From contig NC_092040.1 in assembly GCF_003086295.3 (NCBI RefSeq), positions 5,084,001 through 5,148,000 of the forward strand: a DNA stretch of 64,000 nucleotides, written 5' to 3'. This DNA comes from Arachis hypogaea (Eukaryota; Streptophyta; Magnoliopsida; Fabales; Fabaceae). The notes below the pieces were generated by a model. It was not told where the DNA came from, did no database searches, and saw nothing but the letters and a program-made list of their open reading frames with translations. Below, piece after piece: positions 46,187-58,589 of this stretch. Positions within the stretch are counted from its first letter, which is position 1, and each line of letters begins with the position of its first letter. The translations under genes were made by a program, and so were the position numbers.

Positions 46187-46204
46187 TCCCCGACAACAGT
46201 GTCA
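46187..46204 (-). promoter_or_regulatory. Degraded primer binding site, tRNA-Asp type
   Basis: The minus strand reads TGACACTGTTGTCGGGGA next to the right LTR. It differs from the tRNA-Asp complement at the positions expected from cytosine deamination (G to A or C to T). Confidence 0.65.
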
Positions 46205-46205
46205 A

Positions 46206-46719
46206 TGTTCCGAGAATTATTGGAAACTGGGTTGCTTTGGGCCTGAACGAGTAGTTCAGACTCCTTTTGGGACAGCGTCCGACGTCTACTAGTACCGAGG
46301 TGCCGTCGTTCAAGTTCTTCATGGGGAGGTGGAGGCTAGTACTTGCAAGGGACTCCGATGCTTAAGTTAGCAAGGGTTTAAGCAGGTTTTTAATAGATTG
46401 GGTTCGAAGAATACTTGAGGGTGTCAGGGTATTTATAAGTATAGATATAAAGTTATAACCACCCTTTGAGTAGTTCCACCTTTGGTGGTGGGTTGGTTAC
46501 TCCTTTTTGTTAGAGAGGTTGTTAAGATCTCCTTTCTAGATGAGTAGGAGAGATTGTAGTAGTTGGTTGAGATTTATCTTATTTGAATAAGTGGGGCGAA
46601 GTTAACGCCGCATGGGCTGACCTTTATGAGGTCCCCAAAGTGTGGTCTGGGCTCTTGCTCTGTAGACTAGACTTTTAATAATTTTGGGCCTGACTAAATT
46701 GTGAACCAGTGCATGAACA
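46206..46719 (-). repeat. Right LTR of the Tat-like element (5' LTR in its orientation)
   Basis: Starts TGTTCCGAG, ends GCATGAACA, with TATA box CTTATAAATAC on the minus strand near 46432-46442. Homologous to the interrupted left LTR and more distantly to the solo LTR at 680. Confidence 0.88.
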
Positions 46720-47016
46720 GTAAACTTAAAAACTTTCGTATTTCATGTTCATAATCCATATCACACAAGCACTCTACTCTATCAAATGAGTCCACTTTTT
46801 ATATATTACATAATATTATCATACGAGATAAAACTTGACAATTTTTCCAGCACAGATCAATTAAATGAAAATTTATTAATTTTTAATGCGCTATAAAATC
46901 TAGCTAACTATCATACATCTTCTTAATTCGGTAATGCTAGTGAAACAAAAAAGTTAGAATTTGTCTTATCTATTTTATTAATTATTGTAACAATTAGTGA
47001 ATGCTAAATAAGATAA
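46720..47016. other. Short spacer between the Tat-like element and the LINE
   Basis: AT-rich. No feature. Confidence 0.5.
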
Positions 47017-50000
47017 TTTTTTTTTTTGAAACAAAGAAAGCTCAACACACTAAAGTGGAGCAGGGAAGCCAAACAAAAGAAACAAAGACAACACAACAAA
47101 AACAATCTAAAGTTATCTTCGATATTATCATCAACAACTAAAAGGAATAATACTACTTCACTCCTTTTAACTCAAAACCGTCTTTCTTTGAATGCTCTCA
47201 ACACCTATTTCTCTATTGTTGAATATTTTGCCATTACGTTCCAACCAAATGTTCCAAATCATTGCAAATATTCCAAAGAAAATCTGACGCAATCCCACAA
47301 TATAACTCAAATTCTCCCACGCCACCAGTTTCTCCTCCCATACATGCGCCCCAAACACCAAACAACGCACTCTTAAAATTACTTTTTGCCAAAACTCCTA
47401 CAAAGCATAATTATCTCTCTCCTTTATAAAAACTACTAGATTTAAATAACTCTTCATCCCAAAATACCAACAAACCCCCGAAACACCTGTAGATTTTACA
47501 TATTCCCAATCCATTGTACCATACCCCCAACAAAGATCGTGCTACAACAAATTTGGGCAACACCTTCCTCTTAGTTTTAAGTAACCCTAACTTGTTCCAT
47601 TTATAAGTTTACTTCAAATTTTCACTATACTAAATTTGCCATCACCCGTAACCCCCTAATATTCCAATCCCTAAAAATCATTTAATAAAATTTTTACACA
47701 CCTTGTTATGCTTCTTAGGCTGACTCCTCCTTGCTTTCTCCGTTTGTTTCACCATTTTTTTTTCTGCGCAATATCTTCGTTTTGAGCTTGTAAGATTGTC
47801 ATAATATCCTCTTCTTCATCGTATAGAATGGCACCCGATTCCACCACCGAATCCCAGGTTTTCTTATTTTCCTCTATCTGTTCTTCCTTTGTTAATTTGA
47901 CAGCATCAGCCCCGCTCTGATGCTCTGCCTCCGTTTTTGACCCAGCATCAGCCAAAGCATTAGTGTCTCTGTTGGGTACATCATTGGTTTCTCCCTCTGT
48001 CGTCGTGCCTGGACCCAACACGCTTTCTTCCCCCTCACCCCTGCTAGGTCCTCCGAACCATTCAAACAAGTGTAACGGACCTCTCTAGCATCTTCTGGCA
48101 CCTTCAGATCAGGCACCGTATCTACCGCATATCGCACCTCCTCCATCAACAGCCGCGACATCGAGGCTCCTTTGGCAACGCCATCGATGTTCGCGGCTTC
48201 CTGAATCTCTGGTACGTCCTAAAGTCCTCGGGGAACAGCCATATTCAGCTGCAGCTCATGCCATACACACCTCATCTTGGCGTCGTGGCAATCGCAGCAG
48301 CCGTCTGGGCGATAATGCAAGCAACGTGAAGATGCTCTTGGGCTACGCATGCCTGCCTCAACGAGTTCCAAATCCACCTGCGTTGTCCTTTCTCCTTCCA
48401 CCCATGATGTTTGATGAAGCCTTTTAACCCGCTTTGTTAGACCCGGTTCAGCCTCACCCTCCTCCAAAGTCAACCCTTGAAGAGCCCCATCCTGTATAGG
48501 CCCATCTTCTCTTCTTGTTAGTGTTGGGCCACTTTTTAAAAGGCCTAAGCCACACCCATCAGAACTAAGGCTTTTAATAGTTAGCCCATAATGTAAATCC
48601 TTTTCGTTATTTCTATACTTCCTTATACCCCCTTTATGCATTCCACAAATGCCCACTTCCAATTCTTGTGTAACTGTTCTCTCTGACCCCACCTCCTCAA
48701 TCAAATCAAATCCCCCATAATCTGCTTTCCCATTTACTCCAGTGCAACGAAAAGGAGTGATTACCATGAATGGAAGATTTTGTTGCAAACACGCCATATT
48801 TGTATCATTCAAAATCACATCTTAAATACCATTATATCCTTCACATTAAAATACTATCTACCCTCTATTGCTATCATGTCAGGTGCCAGATCCCATTGCA
48901 CCGCCATCATCATCTAGCTGCTAGCACATAAACCATAGTTTCCAACCTTAGTGAATTCGACGTGACTCTCCTCCATACTGCCTGTACCATATACTTCCGG
49001 ATTCACCTCCTTCATAAAGATATCAAAACTACTATCACCAAGAGTGATGTGGAATTGTGGATCCACTCTCTAATGACATCAAAAACACATGTATCAACTT
49101 GAATCCGTCCCGAACTAAATGATACACCTACCTCCGTCTTTGCACCACATGTAATCACTTTTTCCCATTGTCCACCTATCTTCTTAAAAGTTTCTGATGA
49201 CCAGACATGTAGAGGCACACCATAACACTCTAACCAGACTCTTCGAATCCCACATCGTTCTACCTCCTCCCATCTCCATACGCTACAAAAAAAATTTAGA
49301 AGGCTATTTAGCTTGAAAGTAAAAATCTCATCCGCATTCTTCACGGTATCAAAGGTCAATAGCGCTTTATATGCTCCTAACTCTCTGATTTCAATCACTT
49401 GAAGCATATTTTTGCGAATTGATTTTCTTAATGATTGGAACTCTATGGCTGTCGACGTTTCCCTAACTAAGCTCTTCATCAACCAATCCATATTATCCTT
49501 TGCGACTGACACTTCAACCTTCTTCACCCACCCATTCCCATATGGGTCACCCGCCTATGTACCCTTCCTCATCACTTCCCCTTCTGCAGACGTCATCACA
49601 ACTTTCCCACCACGATCTTTCATATCCTCCACCGCATGCCACACCCTTTTTGCGGCAGGCACCCTTTTTTCCATCTCCATAATTTGTCTTTTAAATTTAG
49701 CTTCTCCAACAGAGATTGAATGACTATGTACTCTCATATGAATCATCTTTCCAATTGCCTTCAAAGTCCCTCCTTTCGTCGTATACTAGACAAACGCAAT
49801 GAGATAAATCTTGCCATATTTACACTTCCGAGAAAGGTAAATGTCGTTTACCCGTCCCGTCTAGTTGAACAAGTGATATAATTCCCTCTTTGAAATATCT
49901 TTTGATAAATTATCAACAAAAATGGAAAAAGATTCATTTTCCAAATGATGATACTCTTCACGATTCCAAATCTTATGATCCTTCGAACGTGGTTGTGAAA

Positions 50001-50045
50001 CCCTACCCCAACTCCACCCATTGTTTCCTCCCCCCCTCTCGCCAT
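47017..50045 (-). pseudogene. LINE-type non-LTR retrotransposon with ORF1 and the end of ORF2, internally deleted
   Basis: The minus strand starts MARGGEETMGGVGVGFHNHV at 50045. It continues through an RRM-like N-terminal domain (VNDIYLSRKCKYGKIYLIAF near 49790-49850, in another frame) and a DUF4283-type region (49527-49012) with VEVSVAKDNMDWLMKSLVRE, RRVWLECYGVPLHVWSSETF, KIGGQWEKVITC and VSFSSGRIQVDTCVFDVIR. Acidic and Ser/Gly-rich C-terminal ORF1 pieces lie at 48818-48219 and 48069-47749. At 47370-47167 the reading becomes FAMIWNIWLERNGKIFNN, the zf-RVT/C-terminal end of ORF2. Endonuclease and reverse transcriptase are absent. A T11 run at 47017-47027 is the poly(A) tail. Frameshifts are numerous. 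I could not match a TSD. Confidence 0.75.
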
Positions 50046-50059
50046 CTCACAGCTACATA

Positions 50060-51256
50060 TAAATTCTGACTGATTTTAACTATTTTCTTTTGTTATCAAA
50101 CATTTTTGTTATTAATTAACAACTTTAGTTGATCGAATAGACATTCGTCTCCTTGAGCAAATGTTAGAATTCGAATCTCGTCATATGTATGCAACAATCT
50201 AATTCATTAATCTTTATTCTATCTAAAAATACCATGAACAACGGAATAAAATTACATCTTATTAATTCATTGCATTGAAACATCCAAAATTTAGGTTTAA
50301 TTTTTCCCCTTAAATATTAAAATATATATACGTTAGTGAAATTGGTCTCTAATTTGCCTCTAATTAAGTACACTCCCCCTCTCCCCTCTTTTTTTTTTTT
50401 AAAAAATTGAAAAAGGAGACAAAGAAAATGGTTGATGGCTGTGGCTCCTAAATTTGATGTGTTGTAATAGAGAAGAATAATTCCATCATTCATGTGCGCA
50501 CTAACAATGTTATGAAACATCGCAATGTCACCCTTTAAAACATTGTCTCCAATAAATTAACATTATCCTATAATACAAGCATACTGAATAGATAACACAT
50601 CACACATACATTAACAATTTAACATGAGACAATAGACTTGTTCGATTAATTGCTTCACTCTCTTCATAAATCACGCCATTTAATTAATTAATGATTCATT
50701 CACAATTTAATTAACATTTGAGCTACACTAGAGAGCAGCTCTATCCTCTATACATAGCAGTTAACATATTATCTAAAATAGAAAAAAACAAGAAGCCAAA
50801 ATGAACTCAAAAGCAATATGCGAGACACTTATAATCTAATTATGACGGACCTAGTTTAAGGACTTTTCATTTGGTTTAATCTAATTAGTTAAATTCTTTT
50901 TATTAGAATTTCCCTTAGCTGGTAACATTTAGCTCCAAAATTCAGATAAGTATTTCTTATCCACGTTCCCATCTTTCCCACCGCCGCCAAAACAAGATTA
51001 ACCAGTCATGCAATGAGTTATTCTTTTGTGCATTAGTTACTGAAAATGTAGTCGTCAAATTAGTAATACCCGAAGACAGGAACAAAATTAAAGCAAAAAA
51101 ATTAATAAAATATAAAATGAGAAATTAGTTAATATTAATTTATAATTTTTATTATATAATTTTTATCATCTTAGTTTGAGAATAATTAAATATTTACTTT
51201 TTACTTTATCTATCCTTTCAATTTAGGAAAAATGATTTTCAAAGACAATGTAATCT
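50060..51256. other. AT-rich intergenic DNA
   Basis: No gene or clear repeat. An open minus-strand frame at 50317-50520 lacks support. Confidence 0.4.
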
Positions 51257-51265
51257 ATTAAAGAT

Positions 51266-51523
51266 AAAAAATAGTATAAAGAACCAAAAGTTTATCAGCA
51301 AAAAACTAAACAAAATTATATTAATTTATATCAATAATTAATTAATTTTAAATTTTAATTAGTTAATTTTAAATTTTATAGGTTTTAATTAGGTTTACTT
51401 AATCAATTTAAAATTTTTTAAATTTTAAATTTAAAAAATTTAAAATTAATTAATTATTAATATAAATTAATATAATTTTGTTTAGTTTTTGGCTAATAAA
51501 CTTTTGGTTCCTTATACTTTTCC
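51266..51523. mobile_element. MITE with about 80-bp terminal inverted repeats
   Basis: The right end reads, on the opposite strand, GGAAAAGTATAAGGAACCAA and pairs with the left end (agtataaagaaccaaaagtt). The two arms match almost base for base through ACTAAACAAAATTATATTAA. The candidate 9-bp duplication is imperfect (ATTAAAGAT at 51257-51265 versus ATTAAAAAA at 51524-51532). The terminus resembles that of the MITE at 9804-10106 (GGAAAAGTATAGGGAGCCAA). Confidence 0.8.
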
Positions 51524-51532
51524 ATTAAAAAA

Positions 51533-54500
51533 GGACTGAAAAATAAGAAAAGAAAGGTAAATTTTACATGAATTAATCAAAAATATGTCGAAGTTTAAGT
51601 TCTTCTTTTAAGAATTTAATTTTAATATACATATTTTTTAATTATATAATAATATATTAATAAAAATAATTATTTTTTATATTAATTACGTGAATAATTA
51701 TTAAAAAATAATTATATAAAATAATTATTTTTATTAATATAATATTATGTAATTAAATACAGGTGTAAAATAATTTTACACTCACATCGAAATTAAATTC
51801 TAAGAATAAACGGTGATTGGTTTATTGGATAGATTAGGTTTGTAAATTGTGATTGCAATGTTCTATTCTTCTTCCACTGTATTAAACGACACACAACTTT
51901 ATACGTTTCGGCACATGAGTCCAGTCATACATGCTCACCAAGTTTGCAGGACACGTGGAAGATTGTGATGTCATAGCTCTGGTCAGAGGGCCCCACATCT
52001 ATCTCGTCTTGGGGTGCACTGATCCAACAGTATGAGGAGTCGCACAGGATAATCGTCCCCTTTAAGAGAAACAAACTAGGAAGGAGGGAAGTAAACAAAG
52101 GACAACAACAGGTTGATCTACGACAAGCAGTTATGAGTTTCTAGTGGGACCCACCTAGCCTATCACCCCTCAAACCCTCACCGTTATGTTTCTATATTTA
52201 ATTATTTATTATTTTATTTGTTTTTCCTCAAAAGACTTTCTCTTAAGAAAAGATCTAAAGAAGTAATTTAGCTTTAACAAACCCACCAAATACGAATGGA
52301 TTATGGATCCAATAGTGTTTTTTAAAGTGAGGAGTGAAGATGACTACTTTTATTATAGACAAAATATTTAAAAATAAATATATGATGTGTAATAGACATC
52401 TATCAAAATTTTAGTAAATTTTTATTCTCCATTAAATTTCATTCTTCGTCAATTTTTTTTTTCATCGATTAATATTGAGTAAATTATCAAATTCTTCCTC
52501 GAATTATCAATAGCTAATAGAAGTACTTTATAAATTTTCTAATGATAAAAATATAATTATATTATGTATACAAAATAATATCAAATTAACTATTCATATA
52601 AAATATATATTAAAATATAAAATATATTAAAAATAATTAAATAACACATATATACAAAAATATATAAAATCTAATTTAGTAACTAATAATACTAATTAAC
52701 GATAATATGATTATATTTATTTACAGAGATAAGACACTAAAATAAGGATATCGAAATATAAGATTATGTTTAATAGATAAAATATAGACAGAGACATTAT
52801 ATCTAAAAATATTAAATTAATATATTTTGTGTTAATCCTAACACAAAAAACACAAAAATAATAACAAAAAGACAATTTATTTTTTATTATTTTTATTAAT
52901 TTTTTATAATTATATTTTTTATTATTATATATTTTTTAATTTTTTAAATAAAAAATAAAAATATAATAAAATTTTATAATTTATTTTATTTTATTAATAA
53001 ATAAAATACAAAAATATTAAATTTTATATCTCTGTTTTTTATATTTTATTTTTAATATCTTATTTTATTTTATTCTCATAAACAAAGTCGGCCCTATAGG
53101 TATAGATTGTGTTGCCATTCACAATTGTAAGTGATTGTTTTGTAATTTTAATGCAAAAAGTTAGCCATGTTCCACAGCAAAAAGGAGAGGGTGACTTGTG
53201 AACGGTCTAAATGCAAGATCTGACTAGTAGGTTATGAATTATTGTGAGTTACTAAAAGTCACTATAAGTTCTTTGCAAATTGCAATGACTTTGATCCATT
53301 CGATTTGTCATTCACTGGGCCTTCTTGCCCTTTGATTTGGTTAACTTCTTCAGAACGGGTGTGGATCGCATAGGAAAGAACAATTTTTTAATTTCATTGC
53401 ATAAATGTCTGAATTAGAATAAATATAATTAATAACTATATAAAATATTTTATGCTATTAATATATTAAAATTAGTTTTATTATTTATTTTTGCTTATAA
53501 ATGTAGAGACTAGAGAGTAATAACTCCATCATATCCTAGGAGACTGGCAGGCTGGTTGGACCAAATTTCTTTACACAAGGTACACGGAACAAGAAAATAC
53601 ACAAGGCACCAAATTAGTCAAATTCATTAGTAGATACCCACTATGTATCATGGACACACTGTATTTAATTATGTGGTCTAACTAGAATTTAAATTAATTC
53701 ATACCTATCAATAATGAGAGTTTTATTGTGTAAATCTCTTTTCAACTTTTTTTTTTTTATATTTCTTTAACTATAACCATAAATAATAATCTCTATAATG
53801 ACCTTTTCCGATTTATATTTATAAATAAATGGGTTTAGTTAACTTGTGAGTTAAAAGCACATTTTAATATTAAAAAAAGTTATATAAAAAATATAAAACT
53901 TAAATTTTTAATACATTTATTGTTTATTTATTAAAGTAAAATATTAAAAAATTTATACTAACGACAACTTTAATATGTGATAAACCATAAAAAATACATT
54001 TAAACTATCTTAACATTGACAAAAATATCTCTAAATTTTGTTATGGAGTTTTTAATATTTTTAAAATGTGTCAAAAATATCCAACCATAATAAAAAATAT
54101 ACTTTTTTGATAGAAAAATGTAATGTGACTCATTTTTTATATAGAAAATTTTGTATGCCACATCATTCTTTTACGAACATAAAATATTTCAGTTCACTAT
54201 ATGTATTTTTATATGTTTTTAAATAATTTAAGATATTTTTATCAATAACAAAATTTAAAAATATTTTTGTTAACGACGAAATAATTTAAATACATGTTTT
54301 ATAGTTTACCCGTTTAATATGTGTTCTTAGACTCAAATTAACTAAACCTTACATAAGTTTATTATTTCACCATACCTCTCTTTTTCCATTATATTGCACA
54401 CTTGAAGGAAAATAAAAATGAATAAATAATTTTAAGATCTTTGGTTGATAAGTGAAATCCCAAAATAAGGATTATGTGTGATTTACGCATATATAAGAGC

Positions 54501-54700
54501 AAATCGTACTTTTTTTTCTAATTTTTGAAAAGTGAATTTGTGAGGACAAATAACTTTTTTTAAAAACTTTTTTGAAAATACAATTCACTATGAGCAATTT
54601 TTATTTTTGAATAATTAAATTATATCACTTTTATAAAAATCATCTCACTTAATCACATTAAAATTAAAAAGTGATAAAAAAAATTGCTCGGTTAGCTTTT
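51533..54700. other. Long AT-rich intergenic stretch
   Basis: No supported gene. A possible MITE lies at about 52715-53085, where an end reading acagagataagacactaaaa and a far end with ttttattctcataaacaaag look like diverged inverted repeats, but the match is weak. The segment 51860-52190 is less AT-rich and contains no coherent open frame. Confidence 0.4.
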
Positions 54701-54779
54701 ATATTTTAACGTTAACCTACTTCTTTTCATAATTATTTTTAACCATGTATTTTACCAGATCATGTTATATCTATGTAAT

Positions 54780-55600
54780 ACACGTACAGCTTCGTGAACG
54801 TAACTATTATCGTTAATCTTGCTCTCATCGCATCGTTGGTCCGTCGAAATCAATCACCCGTCGCATAGAGTTGTGCCCTCCGCCGCACCTCATCTATGCG
54901 CTGCGCCGGGCCGACCTGCATTGCATTCTCATCGCCACGAGTGGTGTGTTCGGGTCGTTGACGTTGAGGTTTCTTCCAAAAATATATAAAGAAGAACATC
55001 CAAAATTTGTGAAAGAAACACCCAGTAACTAAAAACAGAAAGAAACATCTGCAATTCCATACTAAAAAACATCCATGTACAATACAATGAAATATTCATC
55101 TAAAAGCAAAGAAACATTTGTTTAATGAGAAATAAACTTCCGAAAAATCATTCCAATGATGAATATAAGCCAATTTTCTTGTTACCTTGCGAAAGATTTC
55201 GTTGCAATCGGTAGCGAGGGGGCTAAGGGCTGACGAGGAATCAGAATTGGGCGCACCGCAGTGACAAACTACCAGCAACCCTTCGCGTGCGTGTTGACTT
55301 GGTTTCTGGCAACGCGGATAGTTGCTTCATAGGGAGGACGTTCAGCACCGGGTCGACGTCAAGGGGTTGGATTGCACGGCACAGTGACGGTGCGATAGGT
55401 CGGGTTTCATAGGGGTAGTGACGGCGCGCGAGACTCCCTTCGTGAGGCTTTGGTTGTCGTCGCTGGCAAGCTGACACGCAGCTTCTTGCTGCAGCGGCAA
55501 AATCGTTGAAACTATTTAAGAAGTAACAACACAATTGTTTGGACTCCGGCAGTAGCATGGGTGGGAGTGAAAGGAGAGTGGGTGTGCGATTGTTTTTTAA
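54780..55600. repeat. GC-richer island with AAACATCC-type words, probable dispersed repeat
   Basis: A sharp rise in GC (for example 54830-54960 and 55200-55560) within AT-rich DNA. Between them are several AAACATCCAAAA, AACATCTGC and ACATCCATG words like those at 17.6-18.3 kb. A 105-codon minus frame (55241-55558) and a 60-codon frame (55096-55278) have Arg/Ser/Pro-rich composition without domains. I treat them as translated repeat, not genes. Confidence 0.35.
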
Positions 55601-56747
55601 ATTTGATTATGTGTAAAGGTAAAAAGTAAAACTAGAGTTAATTTTCGATAAAGCGGTGGGATAGGTTTTTGACTTTTTGTCATTGGGCTTTGTTGTTGGA
55701 GCCTACATTAAAGTTGCTTAGAATCGACTGTTAGTATGATTAGTTACATAATAAAATTGGATATCAAAAAGTATAGAAAAATATTATAATATAAGAAGAG
55801 AAGTCTGAGGCGATATAGTTTCTAAAAATATGTGTAACATTCATTTAAAACATATATTTGATATCTATTTAGTTTTTTTTTTTAAAGATATCTATCTTTT
55901 AATATCTATTTAATTTTTAGATTATAATATTATAAATTTGATTTTACCATTTTTTTAAACCAAATTAATCAAATTGTCAATTTTATTTTTTATAAATGTT
56001 CTGCATACAAATTAATTTTTTAACGAAATCTTAGTATCTCACATCGTTTTTTCTCTCTTTTTTTACTCGTGCACTCAAGTCCTACTTTTTATGTCATATG
56101 CCTTTTTTCTTTTTTCTATTCTCTTCTTCCTTCTTTTTTTTACGTTTCATCATCTTCACATTCCTCTTCTATACCAATATCGTTTTTTTCTTTTTCTTTT
56201 TCTCTTCTTTTTGGATCATTTTATGTTTTCTCTCATTCTTTTTCTATTTTTTTATCTATGATATTATTATTTATTGAGATATAAAGTTTTGAAATTCGAA
56301 ATTTGTAACATATTACATTTAAAAAAAAAATAAATATAATAAAAAAGATAAATTATTTTTGACAAATTCACTTTTAGAAATAAAAAAAATGAGGCAATTC
56401 GTCTTTCGGTCAATTCACATTTTGAAAAAAAAATTGCAATTCGCCCAATAAATTTACTTTTTAAAATTTAAAAAAAATTACAATTTGTGCTAGGGAATTC
56501 TATTTGTTCCCATATTTCTAAACATTACCAATAACCATATTTTTTGAGATTTCCCCTTTCAACAAATCATATAAAAATATTTTAACTAAAATTCATTGAG
56601 AGCAAGAAAAACAAGCAAAAAAAATATGAAAAATAAGAAATAATAAATTATAAAAAAAAGTAACAAGAGATAAAAAACAATAGCTAGAAAAAAAAGAAAA
56701 AACCACAAGTACAACATAAGAATAAAAAAAGTTTAAATTATTTTTTT
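55601..56747. other. AT-rich intergenic DNA
   Basis: T-rich on the plus strand near 56045-56280 and A-rich near 56580-56740. The open frame 56069-56284 is a low-complexity Phe/Ser frame and is not supported. Confidence 0.4.
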
Positions 56748-56752
56748 AATTA

Positions 56753-57216
56753 TGTTCTGGACCCGATCTCTAGGTCCTTCTTTGAATGGTCATTGAACTT
56801 AGAAATTTTAAGATTGGGCCATCCTCACGGTTTAAAGACGGATCAATAACTTCCAATATCCTAACCCAATATTTGAATTCAAATACCTCTCTTTTCTTAG
56901 CCAGATAAGATAATATGGTGATGCCCAAACCGGCTCTACAATCTCTAACTAACATTCGTATTCAAATACCTCCCTTATCTTAGCCAGATAAAATAAGATG
57001 AGATAACGACCATTAGTTATATAAAGGGGATCCAAAGGTCCCCTCAAGTACTCACTCGTTCCTCATACCTTATGCCTGTTAGATCTATTCTGACTTGAGC
57101 GTCGAAGTGTCTTTACAGGTACCCACCTCCATTGCTCTTGTCAGATAATTGGGCAACCGCCTCGACTCGCAAGTTCCCAATCCATCTCACAACCCGTACC
57201 AGAGACTTCTTGTACG
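56753..57216 (+). repeat. Left LTR of the second Tat-like element
   Basis: Contains an internal duplication of about 87-bp period built around CTCTCTTATCTTAGCCAGAT (near 56888 and 56970). A TATA-like TTATATAAAGG is at about 57015-57025, about 190 bp before the LTR end. Confidence 0.9.
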
Positions 57217-57539
57217 TTAGCGTCGTCTGTGGGAAATTGCCAAAATGTGGCGGCATGACAGAGAATCTCGAGTAGCAATCCTCAAGTCATCACCATGACT
57301 CAGACCCGCGAAGCCCAACTCCCGAACTCCATGACAACACTCCTCCCACCCACGGGAGGATAATAAGCACTGTGCACCGCCACCCGACCCCGATCCAGCA
57401 GCAACCAAAAGTGGACAACCGTAAGCGACGACATAGCAAGCGACTTTTAGGACCCGATCGTACCGCAATACAAGGAAGAACATGTCACCTTAGCGGCGAC
57501 ATAGCAAGCGACACGACCATAGCATTTCCCAATACCTAG

Positions 57540-58430
57540 AATGCTGATGCGAAGAAGATGACCGGCAGCACCAATGGGAAGCCAAACGCGCACAAAACGA
57601 GCACGTGATAATGGGAGCCAATCCGTTCACAAAAAGAATCTTGAGAGCCAAACTCTTGAAGGGCTTCGACAAGCCACTGACATAAAATACAACAGGACCA
57701 AAGATCTCCAAGAACACCTAACGGCCTTCAAGGCCAGGATGAACTTGGAAGGGGCAGCCGATGCGGTCCGGTGCAGGGATTTTCCAATAACCCTAGCTGG
57801 CCCCGCAATCAAATGGTTCAACGCCCTCCCGAACTGCTCCATAGCCAGCTTTCACGATATCTCTAGAAAGTTTATGACCCAGTTCACCACTAGAATCACC
57901 AAAGCTAATCATCCAATCAACTTGCTTAGAATCACCCAAATACAAGATGAATCCACGAGGAAATACCCCGATAGTTTCAACGATGAGTGCCTAACGGTCA
58001 ATAGACTCATGGACTCAGTCACCAGTCTTTGTCTGACCAACGACCTCATGAACGAGGACTTTCGGAAACACCTCACCACCAAGCCGGTTTGGACCATGCA
58101 CGAAATTCAAAGTGTCACAAGGGAATACATAAACAACGAAGAGGTGAGCCAAGTCATGGTTGCCAACAAACGGCAGCATGGCAACACAGTACCTCGTATT
58201 AACCCGCCACCAAGAGAGACCCAGAAAAAACACCCTAAACCCGTTAACACCAACTGAACACCCCGGGTGGGAAAGTTCTCGAACTACACCCCTACTTGCT
58301 CCTATCACGGAGATCTACGACCAAATAGGGCATCCTCCCAAAGGCACGACAACTGAAGGAGCGAACAGGCAGCAACAAGACCCTATATTGCGACTATCGC
58401 CAAGGCAGGTATAAAACCCAAGATTGCTTC
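57540..58430 (+). pseudogene. gag of the second Tat-like element, disrupted
   Basis: The main open stretch is 57574-58257. Before about 57690 the true gag frame is shifted (ILRAKLLKGFDKP). The core then reads LQEHLTAFKARMNLEGAADA, CRDFPITLAGPAIKWFNALP, FHDISRKFMTQFTTRITKAN and VWTMHEIQSVTREYINNEEV, matching the retroviral-type gag domain of Tat elements. A zinc-knuckle relic YCDYRQGRYKTQDCF lies near 58388-58432, with the His position lost. At least one frameshift and several stops after 58257 make it non-functional. Confidence 0.8.
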
Positions 58431-58589
58431 CACCTAAAAAATTCGAGCGAACAAGCCATCCGAAACGGCAAACTCCTGAGTTCGCCAAAATCATCCAAGA
58501 ACCTAGGAGAAATGAAAGAAAAAGGTCACCAGAACACGAAGGACACAACCCGATGACAATATGGCAGGCAGCCCAAGAAAGTCTAAAAA

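Larger units (their letters stand above)
29583..46719 (-). mobile_element. Degenerate Tat-like Ty3/gypsy retrotransposon, split by two later insertions
   Basis: The LTRs run 29583-30061 plus 39973-40021 (left, interrupted, 528 bp) and 46206-46719 (right, 514 bp). Both start TGTT and end ATGAACA. The coding strand is minus: a PBS lies beside the right LTR and a purine tract beside the left. Inside are gag, RT/RNase H and integrase fragments. The left LTR is split by the Athila-like element at 30062-39967, and gag is split by a solo LTR at 44495-45946. Flanks (ACTTT before 29583, GTAAA after 46719) do not form a TSD. The two LTRs are clearly more diverged from one another than those of the inner element, so it is the older insertion. 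Confidence 0.85.

Noticed and set aside
47017..50060. Target-site duplication for the LINE
   Set aside because: I compared the sequence left of the T-run with the sequence right of 50045 and found no convincing match, so the 5' boundary is left approximate.
55241..55558. A 105-codon minus-strand frame in the GC-rich island
   Set aside because: No domain, no splice structure, and it lies in what looks like a dispersed repeat.
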